Shown in pieces: positions 22,601 through 34,094 of a stretch of 64,000 nt of DNA (the first letter of the stretch is position 1; each line of letters starts with the position of its first letter). The notes beneath the pieces are model-generated. The model had not been told where the DNA came from and did no database searches. It saw only the letters and a list, made by a program, of their open reading frames with translations. Origin of the DNA: Dipteris shenzhenensis (lineage: Eukaryota > Polypodiophyta > Polypodiopsida > Gleicheniales); NCBI GenBank assembly GCA_047967505.1, contig CM106538.1, one strand, 5' to 3'. The position numbers were made by a program, and so were the translations under genes.

Positions 22601-22860
22601 GTAAAAATATCCACAAAGGTGTCTTTTCGCTGTATTATTATGCCTACCACAAGGCTTGAAGTCATATCTTTTTTGAAGAAAGTAGCATCCCATGGATCTT
22701 CAACACCATTGAACTCCCTTTTTAACATAAGTAGAAAGAGTCTCTTTTCCTTTTGATGAAGAAACCAAGCTCTTCTACCATTCTCCGCTAGTGGTAATGT
22801 GCATTCTTCTATGTAGTGATCACTATCTCCCCTGTGTAGAGATAATACGGAGAATGCCAC
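19599..22860 (-). pseudogene. Ulp1/C48-like cysteine peptidase gene, copy A, with long N-terminal region
   Basis: The most complete of the three. An intron-poor N-terminal part (22860-20790) encodes a charged protein of unknown function: a WDATFFKKDM segment, a Lys/Glu-rich stretch, and acidic DDMDDYLEDHNIPVDDDEK before the peptidase part. It has a frame change near 21900 and stops near 21565 and 21023. Peptidase exons follow at about 20699-20452, 20315-20142 (VRVILMPYHEA), 20057-19969 (SHWNLIF, catalytic His) and 19878-19599. The last carries VEQKDGHRCGWRVAYNCML with Gln and Cys. Asn-Gln stands where Asp-Ser is usual. In-frame stops sit after VRIVLK and HWNLIF, so this copy is dead. Plant Mutator-like elements often carry Ulp1 genes; no transposase was found here. 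Confidence 0.72.
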
Positions 22861-25800
22861 CAGTGGAGAATGGCAGTGGTGCCAATCTCATACCATGACC
22901 TGAAAACATGCACAAGGAATCCTAAACTCACATGTGCATTGGCACTTTTGCCATTATCCTACTGTAGCCAATAAAATTAGTGGAATGTCAATCTATAGGT
23001 CCAGTTTGTCTAGATTACCACTAGCAGAGAATGGCAGTGATGCCAATCTCATGCTTGCCCTAAGAAATGGCATTGAAAATCATAAACTCACATGTGCATT
23101 CTTCTATGTAGTGATCACTGTCTCCGCTGTGTAGATCATATGGAATTGTGTTAATCTCTGTGGAGAATGGCAGTGGTGCCAATCTCATACCATGAACTGA
23201 AAACATGCACAAGGAATCCTAAACTCACATGTGCATTGGCACTTTTGCCATTATCCTACTACATCCAATAAAATTAGTGGAATGTCAATCTATAGGTTTA
23301 GTTTGTCTAGACTACCTTTAGCGGAGAATGGCAGTGGTGCCAATCTCATGCGTGCAACTACATAATGACACTGAGATCATCAAATTCACCTGTGGAATGG
23401 AATAGGACACCACTCTCCTATGATCACTCGAATACCCCCTAGAATAGTAGGGTAAACATTTGTACAAGTGGAGAATGGCAGTGGTGCCAATCTCCTATTA
23501 GGCCCTAAGAAATGGCATTGAGAAGCCTAAACTCACATGTGCAGAGATCATATGGAATTGTGTCAATCTCTGTGGCGAATGCCACCAGTGGAGAATGGCA
23601 GTGGTGCCAATCTCATACCATGACCTGAAAACATATAAAGGAGATTGTGTCAATCTCTGAGATCATCAAACTCACATGTAGAATGGAATAGGACACCACT
23701 CTCCTATGATCACTGGAATACCCCTCCTAGAATAGTAGGGTAAATATCTGTACAAGTGGAGAATGGCAGTGGTGCCAATCTCTTATTAGGCCATAATAAA
23801 TGGCATTGAGAAGCCTAAACTCACATGTGCATTCTTCTATGTAGTGATCACTGTCTCCGCTGTGTAGAGATCATATGGATTTGTGTCAATCTCTGTGGAG
23901 AATGCCACCAGTGAATAATGGCAGTGGTGCCAATCTCATACCATGACCTGAAAACATGCACAAGGAATCCTAAACTCACATGTGCATTGGCACTACCACT
24001 AGCAGAGAATGGCAGTGATGCCAATCTCATGCTGGCAACTATATAATGACAATGAGATCATCAAACTCACATGTGCATTGAAACTTTTGCCATTATCCTA
24101 CTACAGCCAATAAATATAGTGGAATGTCAATCTACAGGTTTAGTTTGTCTAGATTACCTCTACTGGAGAATGAAAGTGATGCCAATCTCATGCTGGCAAA
24201 TTCATAATGACACTGAGACCATCAAACTCACATGTGCATTCTTCTATGTAGTGATCATTGTCTCCGCTGTGTAGATATCATATGGAATTGTGTCAATCTC
24301 TATGGAGAATGCCACCAGTTGAGAATGGCAGTGGTGCCAATCTCATATCAAGACCTTAAAAATGGCACAAGGAATCCTAAACTCACATGTGCATTGGCAC
24401 TTTTGCCATTATACTACTACAGCCAATAAAATTTGTGGAATGTCAATCTATAGGTTTAGTTTGTCTAGATTACCACTAGCGGAGAATGGCAGTGATGCCA
24501 ATCTCATGCTAGCAACTATATAATGACAATGAGATCATCAAACTCACATGTGCATTGAAACTTTTGCCATTATCCTACTACAGCCAATAAATATAGTGGA
24601 ATGTCAATCTACAGGTTTAGTTTGTCTAGATTACCACTACTGGAGAATGACAGTGATGCCAATATCATGCTGGCAAATACATAATGACACTGAGACCATC
24701 AAACTCACATGTGCATTCTTCTATGTAGTGATCACTGTCTTTGCTGTGTAGATATCATATGGAATTGTGTCAATCTCTGTGGAGAATGCCACCAGTTGAG
24801 AATGACAGTGGCGCCAATCTCATATCAAGACCTTAAAAATGGCACAACCTAAACTCACATGTGCATTGGCACTTTTGCCATTATACTACTACAGCCAATA
24901 AAATTTATGGATGTCAATCTACAAGTTTAGTTTATCTAGCCTGCCACCAGTGGAGAATGGAAGTGATGCCAATCTCATGCAGACAACTACATAATGACAC
25001 TGAGATCCTCAAACTCACATGTGGATTGGAATCGGGCACCATTATCCTATGATCCTTGGAATACCCCTCCTAGAATATTAGGGTAAACATTTGTACGTGC
25101 GGAGAATGGCAGTGGTGCCAATCTCTTATATGTGGTAAACTTAGAATGGAATCGGACACCACTCTCCTATGATCACTGGAATACCCCTCCTAGGATAGTA
25201 GGGTAAACATTTGTACAAGTGGAGAATGGCAATGGTGCCAATCTCTTATTAGGCCATAAGAAATGGCATTGGGAAAGCCTAAACTCACATGTGCAATCTT
25301 CTATGTAGTGATGACCTGAAAACATGCACAAGGAATCCTAAACTCACACGTGCATTGGCACTTTTGCCATTATCCTACTGACATTCCCTGCTAGTGGTAA
25401 TGTGCATTCTTCTATGTAGTGATCACTGTCTCCGCTGTGTAGAGATCATATGGAATTGTGTCAATCTCTGTGGAGAATGCTACCAGTGGAGAATGGCAGT
25501 GGTGCCAATCTCATACCATGACCTGAAATCATGCACAAGGAATCCTAAACTCACATGTGCATTGGCACTTTTGCCATTATCCTACTGTAGCCAATAAAAT
25601 TAGTGGAATGTCAATCTATAGGTTCAGTTTGTCTAGATTGCCACTAGCGGAGAATGGCAGTGATGCCAATCTCATGCTGGCAACTACATAATGACATTGA
25701 GATCATCAAACTCACATGTGGAATGGAATAGGACACCACTCTACTATGATCACTGGAATGCCCCTCCTAGAATAGTAGGGTAAACATCTGTACAAGTGGA

Positions 25801-28800
25801 GAATGGCAGTGGCGCCAATCTCTTATTAGGCCCTAAGAAATGGCATTGAGAAGCCTAAACTCACATGTGCTATTATTTTTCTTGAATTATTACTTGCTAG
25901 AAAATGGCATTGTGGTAAACTTAGAATGGAATCGGACACCACTCTCCTAAGAAATGGCATTGAGAAGCCTAAACTCACATGTGCAGAGATCATATGGATT
26001 TGTGTCAATATCTGTGGAGAATGCCACCAGTGGAGAATGGCGGTGGTGCCAATCTCATACCATGACCTGAAAACATGCAAATTTGCCATTATCCTACTGT
26101 GCATTCTTCTATGCAGTGATCACTGTCTCCGCTGTGTAGAGATCATATCGAATCCTAAACTCACATTTGGATTGGAATCGGACACCACTCTCTTATGATC
26201 ACTGGAATACCCCTCCTAGAATAGTAGGGTAAACATTTGTACAAGTGGAGAATGGCAGTGGTGCCAATCTCTTATTAGGCCCTAATAAATGGCATTGAGA
26301 AGCCTAAAATCACATGTGCATTCTTCTATGTAGTGATCACTGTCTCCGCTGTGTAGAGATCATATGGATTTGTGTCAATCTCTATGGGGAATGCCACCAG
26401 TGGAGAATGGCAGTGGTGCCAATCTCATACCATGACCTGAAAACATGCACAAGGAATCCTAAACTCACATGTGGATTGACACTTTTGCCATTATAGAATG
26501 CCACCAGTGGAGAATGGCAGTGGTGCACAAGGAATCCTAAACTCACATGTGCATTGGCACTTTTGCCATTATACTACTACAGCCAATAAAATTTGTGGAA
26601 TGTCAATCTATAGGTTCAGTTTGTCTAGATTACCACTAGCAGAGAATGGCAGTGATGCCAATCTCATGCTGGCAACTATATAATGACAATGAGATCATCA
26701 AACTCACATGTGCATTGAAACTTTTGCCATTATCCTACTACAACCAATAAATATAGTGGAATGTTAATCTATAGGTTTAGTTTGTCTAGATCACCACTAC
26801 TGGAGAATGATAGTGATGCCAATCTCATGTTGGCAAATACATAATGACACTGAGATCACCAAACTCACATGTGCATTCTTCTATGACACTGAGAAGCCTA
26901 AACTCACATGTGCTATTATTTTGCTTGAATTATTACTTGCTAGAAAATGGCACTGTGGTAAACTTAGAATGGAATCGGACACCACTCTCCTATGATCACT
27001 GGAATACCCCTCCTAGGATAGTAGGGTAAACATTTGTACAAGTGGAGAATGGTAGTGGTGCCAATCTCATGCCCTAAGAAATGGCATTGAGAAGCCTAAA
27101 CTCACATGTGCTATTATTTTGCTTGAATTATTACTTGCTAGAAAATGGCACTGTGGTAAACTTAGAATGGATCGGACACCACTCTCCTATGATCACCAAA
27201 ATACCCATCCTAGGATAGTAGGGTAAACATTTGTACAAGTGGACAATGGCAGTGGTCCCAATCTCTTATTAGGCCATAAGAAATGGCATTGGGAAAGCCT
27301 AAACTCACATGTGCTATTATTTTGCTTGAATTATTACTTACTAGAAAATGGCACTATGGTAAACTTAGAATGGAATCGGACACCACTCTCCTATGATCAC
27401 TGGAATACCCCTCCTAGGATAGTAGGGTAAACATTTGTACAAGTGGAGAATGGCAGTGGTGCCAATCTCTTATTAGGCCATAAGAAATGGCATTGGGAAA
27501 GCCTAAACTCACATGTGCAATCTTCTATGTAGTGATGACCTGAAAACATGCACAAGGAATCCTAAACTCACATGTGCATTGGCACTTTTCCCATTATCCT
27601 ACTGACATTCCCCGCTAGTGGTAATGTGCATTCTTCTATGTAGTGATCACTGTCTCTGCTGTGTAGAGATCATATGAAATTGTGTCAATCTCTGTGGAGA
27701 ATGGCAGTGGTGCCAATCTCATACCATGACCTGAAATCATGCACAAGGAATCCTAAACTGACATGTGCATTGGCACTTTTGCCATTATCATACTACAGCC
27801 AATAAAATTAGTGGAATGTCAATCTATAGGTTCAGTTTGTCTAGATTTCCACTAGTGGAGAATGGCAGTGATGCCAATCTCATGCTGGCAACTACATAAT
27901 GACACTGAGATCATCAAACTCACATGTGGAATGGAATAGGACACCACTCTACTATGATCACTAGATTACCCCTCCTAGAATAGTAGGGTAAACATCTGTA
28001 CAAGTGGAGAATGGCAGTGGTGCCAATCTGTTATTAGGCCCTAAGAAATAGCATTGAGAAGCCTAAACTCACATGTGCTATTATTTTGCTTGAATTATTA
28101 CTTGCTAGAAAATGGCACTGTGGTAAACTTAGAATGGAATCAAACACCACTCTCCTATGATCACTGGAATACCCCTCCTAGGATAGTAGGGTAAACATTT
28201 GTACAAGTGGAGAATGGCAGTGGTGCCAATCTCTTATTAGGCCATAAGAAATGGCATTGGGAAAGCCTAAACTCACATGTGCAATCTTCCATGTAGTGAT
28301 GACCTGAAAACATGCACAAGGAATCCTAAACTCACATGTGCATTGGCACTTTTGCCATTATCCTACTGACATTCCCCGCTAGTGGTAATGTGCATTCTTC
28401 TATGTAGTGATCACTATCTCTGCTATGTAGAGATCATATGGATTTGTGTCAATCTCTGTGGAGAATGCCACCAGTGGAGAATGGCAGTGGTGCCAATCTC
28501 ATATCATGACCTGAAAACATGCACAAGGAATCCTAAACTCACATGTGCATTGGCACTTTTGCCATTATCATATTGCAGCCAATAAAATTAGTGGAATGTC
28601 AATCTATACGTTCAGTTTGTCTAGATTGCCACTAGCGGAGAATGGCAGTGATGCCAATCTCATGCTGGCAACTACATAATGACACTGAGATCATCAAACT
28701 CACATGTGGAATGGAATAGGACACCACTCTACTATGATCACTGGAGAATGGCAGTGGTGCCAATCTCTTATTAGGCCCTAAGAAATGGCATTGGGGAAGC

Positions 28801-29880
28801 CTAAACTCACATGTGCTATTATTTTGCTTAAATTATTACTTACTAGAAAATGGCACTGTGGTAAATTTAGAATGGAATCGAACACCACTCTCCTATGATC
28901 ACTGGAATACCCCTCCTAGGATAGTAGGGTAAAATTTGTACAAGTGGAGAATGGCAGTGGTGCCAATCTCTTATTAGGCCATAAGAAAGGGCATTGGGAA
29001 AGCCTAAACTCACATGTGCAATCTTCTATGTAGTGATGACCTGAAAACATGCACAAGGAATCCTAAACTCACATGTGCATTGGCACTTTTGCCATTATCC
29101 TACTGACATTCCCCGCTAGTGGTAATGTGCATTCTTCTATGTAGTGATCACTGTCTCCACTATGTAGAGATCATATGGATTTGTGTCAATCTCTGTGGAG
29201 AATGCCACAGTGGAGAATGGCAGTGGTGCCAATCTCATACCATGACCTGAAAACATGCACAAGGAATCCTAAACTCACATGTGCATTGGCACTTTTGCCA
29301 TTATCATACTGCAGCCAATAAAATTAGTGGAATGTCAATCTATACGTTCAGTTTGTCTGGATTGCCACTAGCAGAGAATGGCAGTGATGCCAATCTCATG
29401 CTGGCAACTACATAATGACACTGAGATCATCAAACTCACATGTGGAATGGAATAGGACACCACTCTACTATGATCACTGGAATACCCCTCCTAGAATAGT
29501 AGGGTAAACATCTGTACAAGTGGAGAATGGCAGTGGTGCCAATCTCTTATTAGGCCCTTAGAACATGTGCATTCTTCTATGTAGTGATCACTGTCTCCGC
29601 TGTGTAGAGATCATATGGAATTGTGTCAATCTCTTATTAGGCCCTGGAAGCCTAAACTCACATGTGCAGAGATCATATGGATTTGTGTTCATCTCTGTGG
29701 AGGAGAATGGCAGTGGTGCCAATCTCATACCATGACCTGAAAACATGCATAAGGAATCCTAAACTCAAATGTGCATTCTTCTATGTAGTGATCACTGTCT
29801 CCGCTGTGTAGAGATTATATGGAATTGTGTCAATCTCTGTGTAGAATGCCACCAGTGGAGAATGGTAGTGGTGCCATGTG
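22861..29880. repeat. 7-kb mosaic array of exchangeable short modules
   Basis: The region consists of a handful of 50-150 bp modules joined in many orders. One joint is AAACTCACATGTG, after which at least five continuations occur (CATTCTTCTATG, CATTGGCAC, CTATTATTTTGC, GAATGGAAT, CAGAGATCAT). The other joint is a near-palindrome starting GAGAATGGCAGT and ending GTGCCAATCTC, followed by ATACCATG, TTATTAGG or ATGCTGGC. Dozens of copies of each are present. The 60-67-codon ORFs that recur here come from the repeated modules and are not supported as genes. Confidence 0.9.
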
Positions 29881-30272
29881 ATGAATCAAACTTCTGCCAT
29901 TCTCCTTAACATCATGGAGGATGGCAACAGTGGCATTATGCTCAAACTCGCACGGAGGACGGCACTTGTGTCATTCTGAACAAACACACAATCCATGTGT
30001 TCAATGGCATTTGTGACACTCTTCTAACATCATATTATGTTGGAGAATGGCACGAATACCATTCTTTATTATAACCATCTTAACTTTGATATTGTGTATA
30101 TTTGCTTACTGTGTTGGTGTAGTTTTTCATAATGCATATATAAGTTGCTTCACCTTGGTTATTTTGTTAATAGAAGTTGCATTGTGGTTGTAATATTTCC
30201 TACTACAGTTATGATTTTCTATTATACATTTCATTGTGTCCTTGGTTCTTTTGTTAACAGAACATTGCAAGA
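29881..30272 (+). promoter_or_regulatory. Upstream region of the ParB/methyltransferase-like gene
   Basis: About 390 bp between the array and the start codon at 30273. The first half holds four decayed near-palindromes of the GGAGAATGGCAC...GTGCCATTC type (29908-30064). The second half is AT-rich and likely carries the promoter or leader. No clear TATA box can be fixed. The start codon context is CAAGAATGGCT, which is favourable in plants. Confidence 0.4.
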
Positions 30273-31636
30273 ATGGCTAGCAAGGGAAAGAGAAAGGTTC
30301 GAGAGGTGTCAGTTTATGATGGAGTTAGTTCTGGAAGAGGATGGTTTTTGGATATATACAATAACAAGCTCCAAAAACTCCATAAAGTGCATTGTTTTGT
30401 GAACATCCAAGGAACAACTTTTGAAGATGTTGGAGAAGTTAAAGAGATGGAGGATAGCAAGAAAGACAACGTTCCTTGTCTCAAAATTCATACATTGGGA
30501 GGCAATGTGTATCAATTGGATCCTGCTTGTTTTGATCATGCAAGGATGAATACTACTGGGGAGGACACGATGATATCTAGGGGTTGGATTAATGAGCCAA
30601 AAAATTATACCAATCAACAGATATTAGAAAGCTTTGATTTGGCAACAAAAGGGATAAAGCAAGATATAAAAAAGAGTAGAAAAGTTTCGAAAAGAACCAA
30701 GAAAAGTGATGTTGAGGGATCAAGCTCTCAAGTGTCTCAGAACACATTGAAAGAGAAGGCTAGAGAGACCAGTGAGGAGGAAACAACAGGTGAGAAGGAA
30801 ATAAGGTCAGATGGAAAAACAAGCATTGGGGATAAACTGGAGGCTAAAGAAAAAGAGACAACTTTAGGAGGAAAACAGGGAGGTACGGGAATAGTCACTG
30901 ATGGAACTGGAAGTGGAGGTGATGCAACGGGGAGTGGTGAGACACATATAACAGGACATGGTGAGGAATCATATGAAGCAACTATCATCCTGTATAAGAA
31001 AATCCAGCCAGATGTTGACTTTAAGGCACTACAAAAGAAATTGGAAAGGAAGGACACAAGTATGACAGGCTTGATGGAGTACGTAGAGTACTTCCCATTT
31101 GGTTTGGAGTTTGAGGTGTTGATCCCAGTGATGAATTGCTTTAGAGCACCAAGCCAATATGTGTACAGGACATTGACCCTCAGCTATGTCAGTGACTTGG
31201 TCAAGAGTTTTGCAATGAATGCACGACCTCCTGCAACACGTGCATATCTTATGCCTTATCACATAGGCACAAATACTCCGATGTGCAAGGAAGAGATAAA
31301 GGTGGAAAAGTTAAAGGGTTATAATTATTGGATTCTCATAGGGCAGCATTCGATTTATGCTGCAAGGATATTTATAACTAAAGCACATGGAGAAGCCTTC
31401 AATCAACAAAAAGGTTTCTATACACGGAGGAAGGCGAGGATTGTTGTCAATGCACCAGTTGAAGCAAGTTGTAAGATATCATCAATGGCCAACATGGAGG
31501 CACAGACCGTTTTGAAAAATCAACCATATATCGATATCTTACAACACCTAAGGGCATAGTGGATTGCATTCGGATGACCAAAGAAACCAGAGCCCAAGGC
31601 CTTGTCAAAGGGCATAAAGATCGACAAAGTTGGGAT
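30273..31636 (+). CDS. N-terminal exon with a ParB-like (ParB/sulfiredoxin-fold) segment
   Basis: Opens with MASKGKRKVREVSVYDGVSS; residues 1-130 are unrecognised. A low-complexity Lys/Glu/Gly/Thr-rich linker follows (about 130-240). The C-terminal 190 residues look like the ParB N-terminal fold: a helix YVSDLVKSFA corresponds to the ParB 'L..Si' helix. The segment YWILIGQHSIYAARIF (about 352-367) resembles the 'GxxRxxAA' nucleotide-binding box, with Gly-Gln-His-Ser. The long ORF stops at 31559, but the sequence goes on in the next frame (IVDCIRMTKETRAQGL) to a GTGAGT donor at 31637, so there is one frameshift near 31540. The ParB call is by eye. In bacteria and phages such domains often precede DNA methylase domains, as seems to happen here. 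Confidence 0.5.
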
Positions 31637-31872
31637 GTGAGTAATAAACTTTTTTTTGTATGCATTTTTATTTCAAGAATGTTTATGGCTTTGTAAAAGA
31701 AATGATAGTAGTGTCAATTCCCTGATGTGAGAATGGCACTAGTGCCATTCTTCTAGTTACCAAGTCATGCTTTTGACATGGTAATGGGAGAATCGCACTA
31801 GTGTCATTATTATCTCTATTACATGATTTGGATTAGAAGAATGTCTAAGATGATTTTGATTTTTTTATATAG
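31637..31872 (+). other. Intron containing palindromic repeats
   Basis: Donor GTGAGT, acceptor TATATAG, 236 bp. Joining 31636 to 31873 keeps phase and gives ...SWDNFVGVASVSMG. The intron contains a near-perfect palindrome (31729-31752) and a decayed one at about 31789-31810, the same type as found in the array and downstream spacer. Confidence 0.55.
31729..31752. repeat. Palindrome, 22 of 24 bp symmetrical, in the intron
   Basis: Left half GAGAATGGCACT, right half AGTGCCATTCTT; only the outermost pair is unmatched. Same family as the perfect palindrome at 33500-33523. Confidence 0.9.
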
Positions 31873-33287
31873 AATTTTGTAGGAGTTGCAAGCGTATCGA
31901 TGGGTGCAAACTTTGCTACCAAGGACACACACATGGTCACATACGATGATGACATCTACGAACAATGGATTAGGATTTTGACATTGGTGAAGCAGGGTGA
32001 TCTTGAGGGTCGAAATCCCACAATAACATATATGAGGTGTCTGCTAGGATTGGAAGACGAAGATGTACGTGCACTTCAAGCAGAGATTGAGTCTAAAGAA
32101 ATAGTCTTTGTTAAGTCAAGCAAAGACAAGGACTCCATTGAAATGTCTCAACGGGCAATGGAGATTAAGCATGATAGAGCCCTGAAAGAAGCGCTCATCA
32201 AGGAGTTCAACTCACGTCACCCTTTGCCCCAACATCAAACATGGGATGCCCTTGCAACTTACTTCAAAATTGATTCAATTGTTTATCAGAGCTTCAAATG
32301 TTCATGTGAGTCATGGGTCAAAGAGAAGCTGCAAGTTGGCAAGTCCATACCTGATTTCCCAAAAGCCGCGTCAATCTATGTTGATTGGGTGATTAGTTCA
32401 ATAGAGGGTAACAAGTCTACATCGCAGTCTTGTTTTCCTTGGACAATTATTCAAGTGAACATGGAGATGGAGGGGGAGAGCTTTCTAACACGTCACTCTA
32501 AGGGACAACTTCCAATCAGCTTGTGTGTGCTTGACACCTCAGAGGGATCTACCAAAGGCATGTGTTGGGATAAGAATGCCTTCAAGAAGTTGCTCTGTGG
32601 CTTGATGGAGACCGTTGCCACTCCGTCACAGTATGTATTGCTATCATTTATCACAATGATAGAGATGGTAAATCTCAAGGAAGCAATGATAGAGGCTCGA
32701 TTTTGGCATAGAAGGTTTGTGGGTGTTATCCATGAATCAGATAGTGCACAAAAGGGTTTGTGTCTGAGACCTTCTGTTTTTTGTCATTTGTCAGCTCACA
32801 TGATGGGTTTGATGGATTTGAGCACATGTTAGAAAACACAAGGCCATACACAATAATTGAGGACAATATTCTTTATTGTGATGAGGGCAATGAGTATGAA
32901 AAAGAGGCAGTTGTGAAGCATGGCATCATCAAGGAGTGCATCAAGTGCTATTGTAGTAGGGAACATGAAGTTGTTGTTGACGTCTTTACTAATGGATGTG
33001 TGGCATTACAAGCATTGTTAAGCAAAAGAAAAGTGATCTCACTGGTGAAGACATCCCAACAGGCGACAGAGGTCGAGGCTATGTGTGTGGCACATGCATC
33101 AAATAATCCCCATATTAAGATTTGGTCTAGCATTGAGAGGCCTCTTGAGACACATAGAGCTGATTCACCTATCGATGAAGGAATTAAAGAGGGTGAGCAT
33201 CACATTGAAGACTTGCGACCTTTAACTGAAGCAGATCTTGAAGCTATCCCAAAGATTACATTGGAAGATTTGGAGCAAGGTCTTTAG
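31873..33287 (+). pseudogene. C-terminal part with DNA N4/N6-methyltransferase-like segment
   Basis: Continues from 30273-31636 after an intron. The first 170 codons are helical and charged, with no known motif. Then come NMEMEGESFL, SLCVLDTSEG (about 32524-32547) and PSQYVLLSF. After a frame change near 32755, VVVDVFTNGCVALQALL (about 32970-33020) resembles the AdoMet motif 'vlDpFxGsGtt' that ends N4/N6 methylases. LDTSEG sits where a DPPY motif would be, so catalysis is doubtful. The stop TAG is at 33285-33287. A second copy at 54459-55240 is in one frame across 32755 and so proves the frameshift here. The domain assignment is inferred from motif order and from its ParB-like partner. Confidence 0.45.
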
Positions 33288-34094
33288 CTACTCATTTATG
33301 CCTTGTGTATTCAGTTTCAAAATAATATGACTTTTATGGATTTTCTCGATTGCACATATTCTCATTATATTAAAGATATTAAACATTAGGTATGATAAAA
33401 TTGTGTGACATAATGACATGGGGAATGGTACTAGTGTCATTCTCCCTATGTCGGGTTATACGTAAGAGGTACTATTAACATTTTATGTGACCTCATATGG
33501 AGAATGGCACTAGTGCCATTCTCTCTTTGTGGTTATGTAGAAATGGTAATACTATTATGTTCCTTTCTTGAATCTATGTTAGTTGAAAGCATTACAGAGA
33601 TTAAAAATTGTATAGTATTAACTATGCTACCAAAGTTTTGATTTGGGTGCTTTCTACAAATCTATTGGACCAAAGTAATACAGTATCTATGCTTTCAGAT
33701 CATGCATTGTACATTTCTTTTGGGACATGGGGGGAGGCACTAGTAGTATTTTCTCCTCCCAATGAGGGTATAGAGAAAGGCACTAGTGGCATTCTCCATA
33801 ACCTTATATGTAAAATGGCACTAGCACCACCCCAAGAGAAGAATGGCACTATTGCCATTCTCTCTATGAGTTAAGAGAGAAAGGTTGCACTATTTGCATT
33901 CTCAATTGACCTTTAGAGAGATTGGCACTTTTGCCATTCCCCAAAAATACAATGGAATCAGTGAACGACGATGGATAATGTTCATACTTTATTGTTATTT
34001 ATTAGTTTCATATGCTTTTGTGCTTCGACATTGTTGAATACACTCTAAAGAGTCAAAATATTTCTATATTCCTCAACTTCCACAGGGACCAATG
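33288..34094. other. Spacer with five palindromic repeats, no gene
   Basis: About 800 bp between the methyltransferase-like and phosphatase parts. Near-palindromes lie at about 33421-33445, 33500-33523 (perfect), 33773-33797, 33836-33865 and 33908-33935. An 88-codon ORF at 33608-33874 runs through the repeats and is not supported. The homologous spacer at 55370-55930 also carries such palindromes. Confidence 0.7.
33500..33523. repeat. Perfect 24-bp palindrome
   Basis: GAGAATGGCACT followed by its exact reverse complement AGTGCCATTCTC, with ACTAGT in the centre. It is the cleanest member of the family that recurs in the intron, spacers and arrays. Confidence 0.95.

Noticed and set aside
22550-22640. 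Methyltransferase-like motif in the minus-strand gene (FVDIFTKSS)
   Set aside because: It resembles VVDVFTNG only over a few residues; the surrounding sequence does not align, so homology cannot be claimed.
19599-22860. Ulp1 gene as part of a Mutator-like element
   Set aside because: Plausible from family knowledge, but no MULE transposase, long terminal inverted repeats or 9-bp target duplication could be found in the window.
24071-28585. Recurrent 60-67-codon ORFs (starting MCILLCSDH or MCIETFAII) in the mosaic array
   Set aside because: They repeat only because the DNA modules repeat; frames are broken by module changes, and there is no start context or domain in common with a known family.
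22861-29880. Possible CRISPR-like array or regulatory repeat-spacer system
   Set aside because: Repeats are not evenly spaced, there are no unique spacers of constant length, no cas-like genes are present, and the setting is a plant genome with introns.
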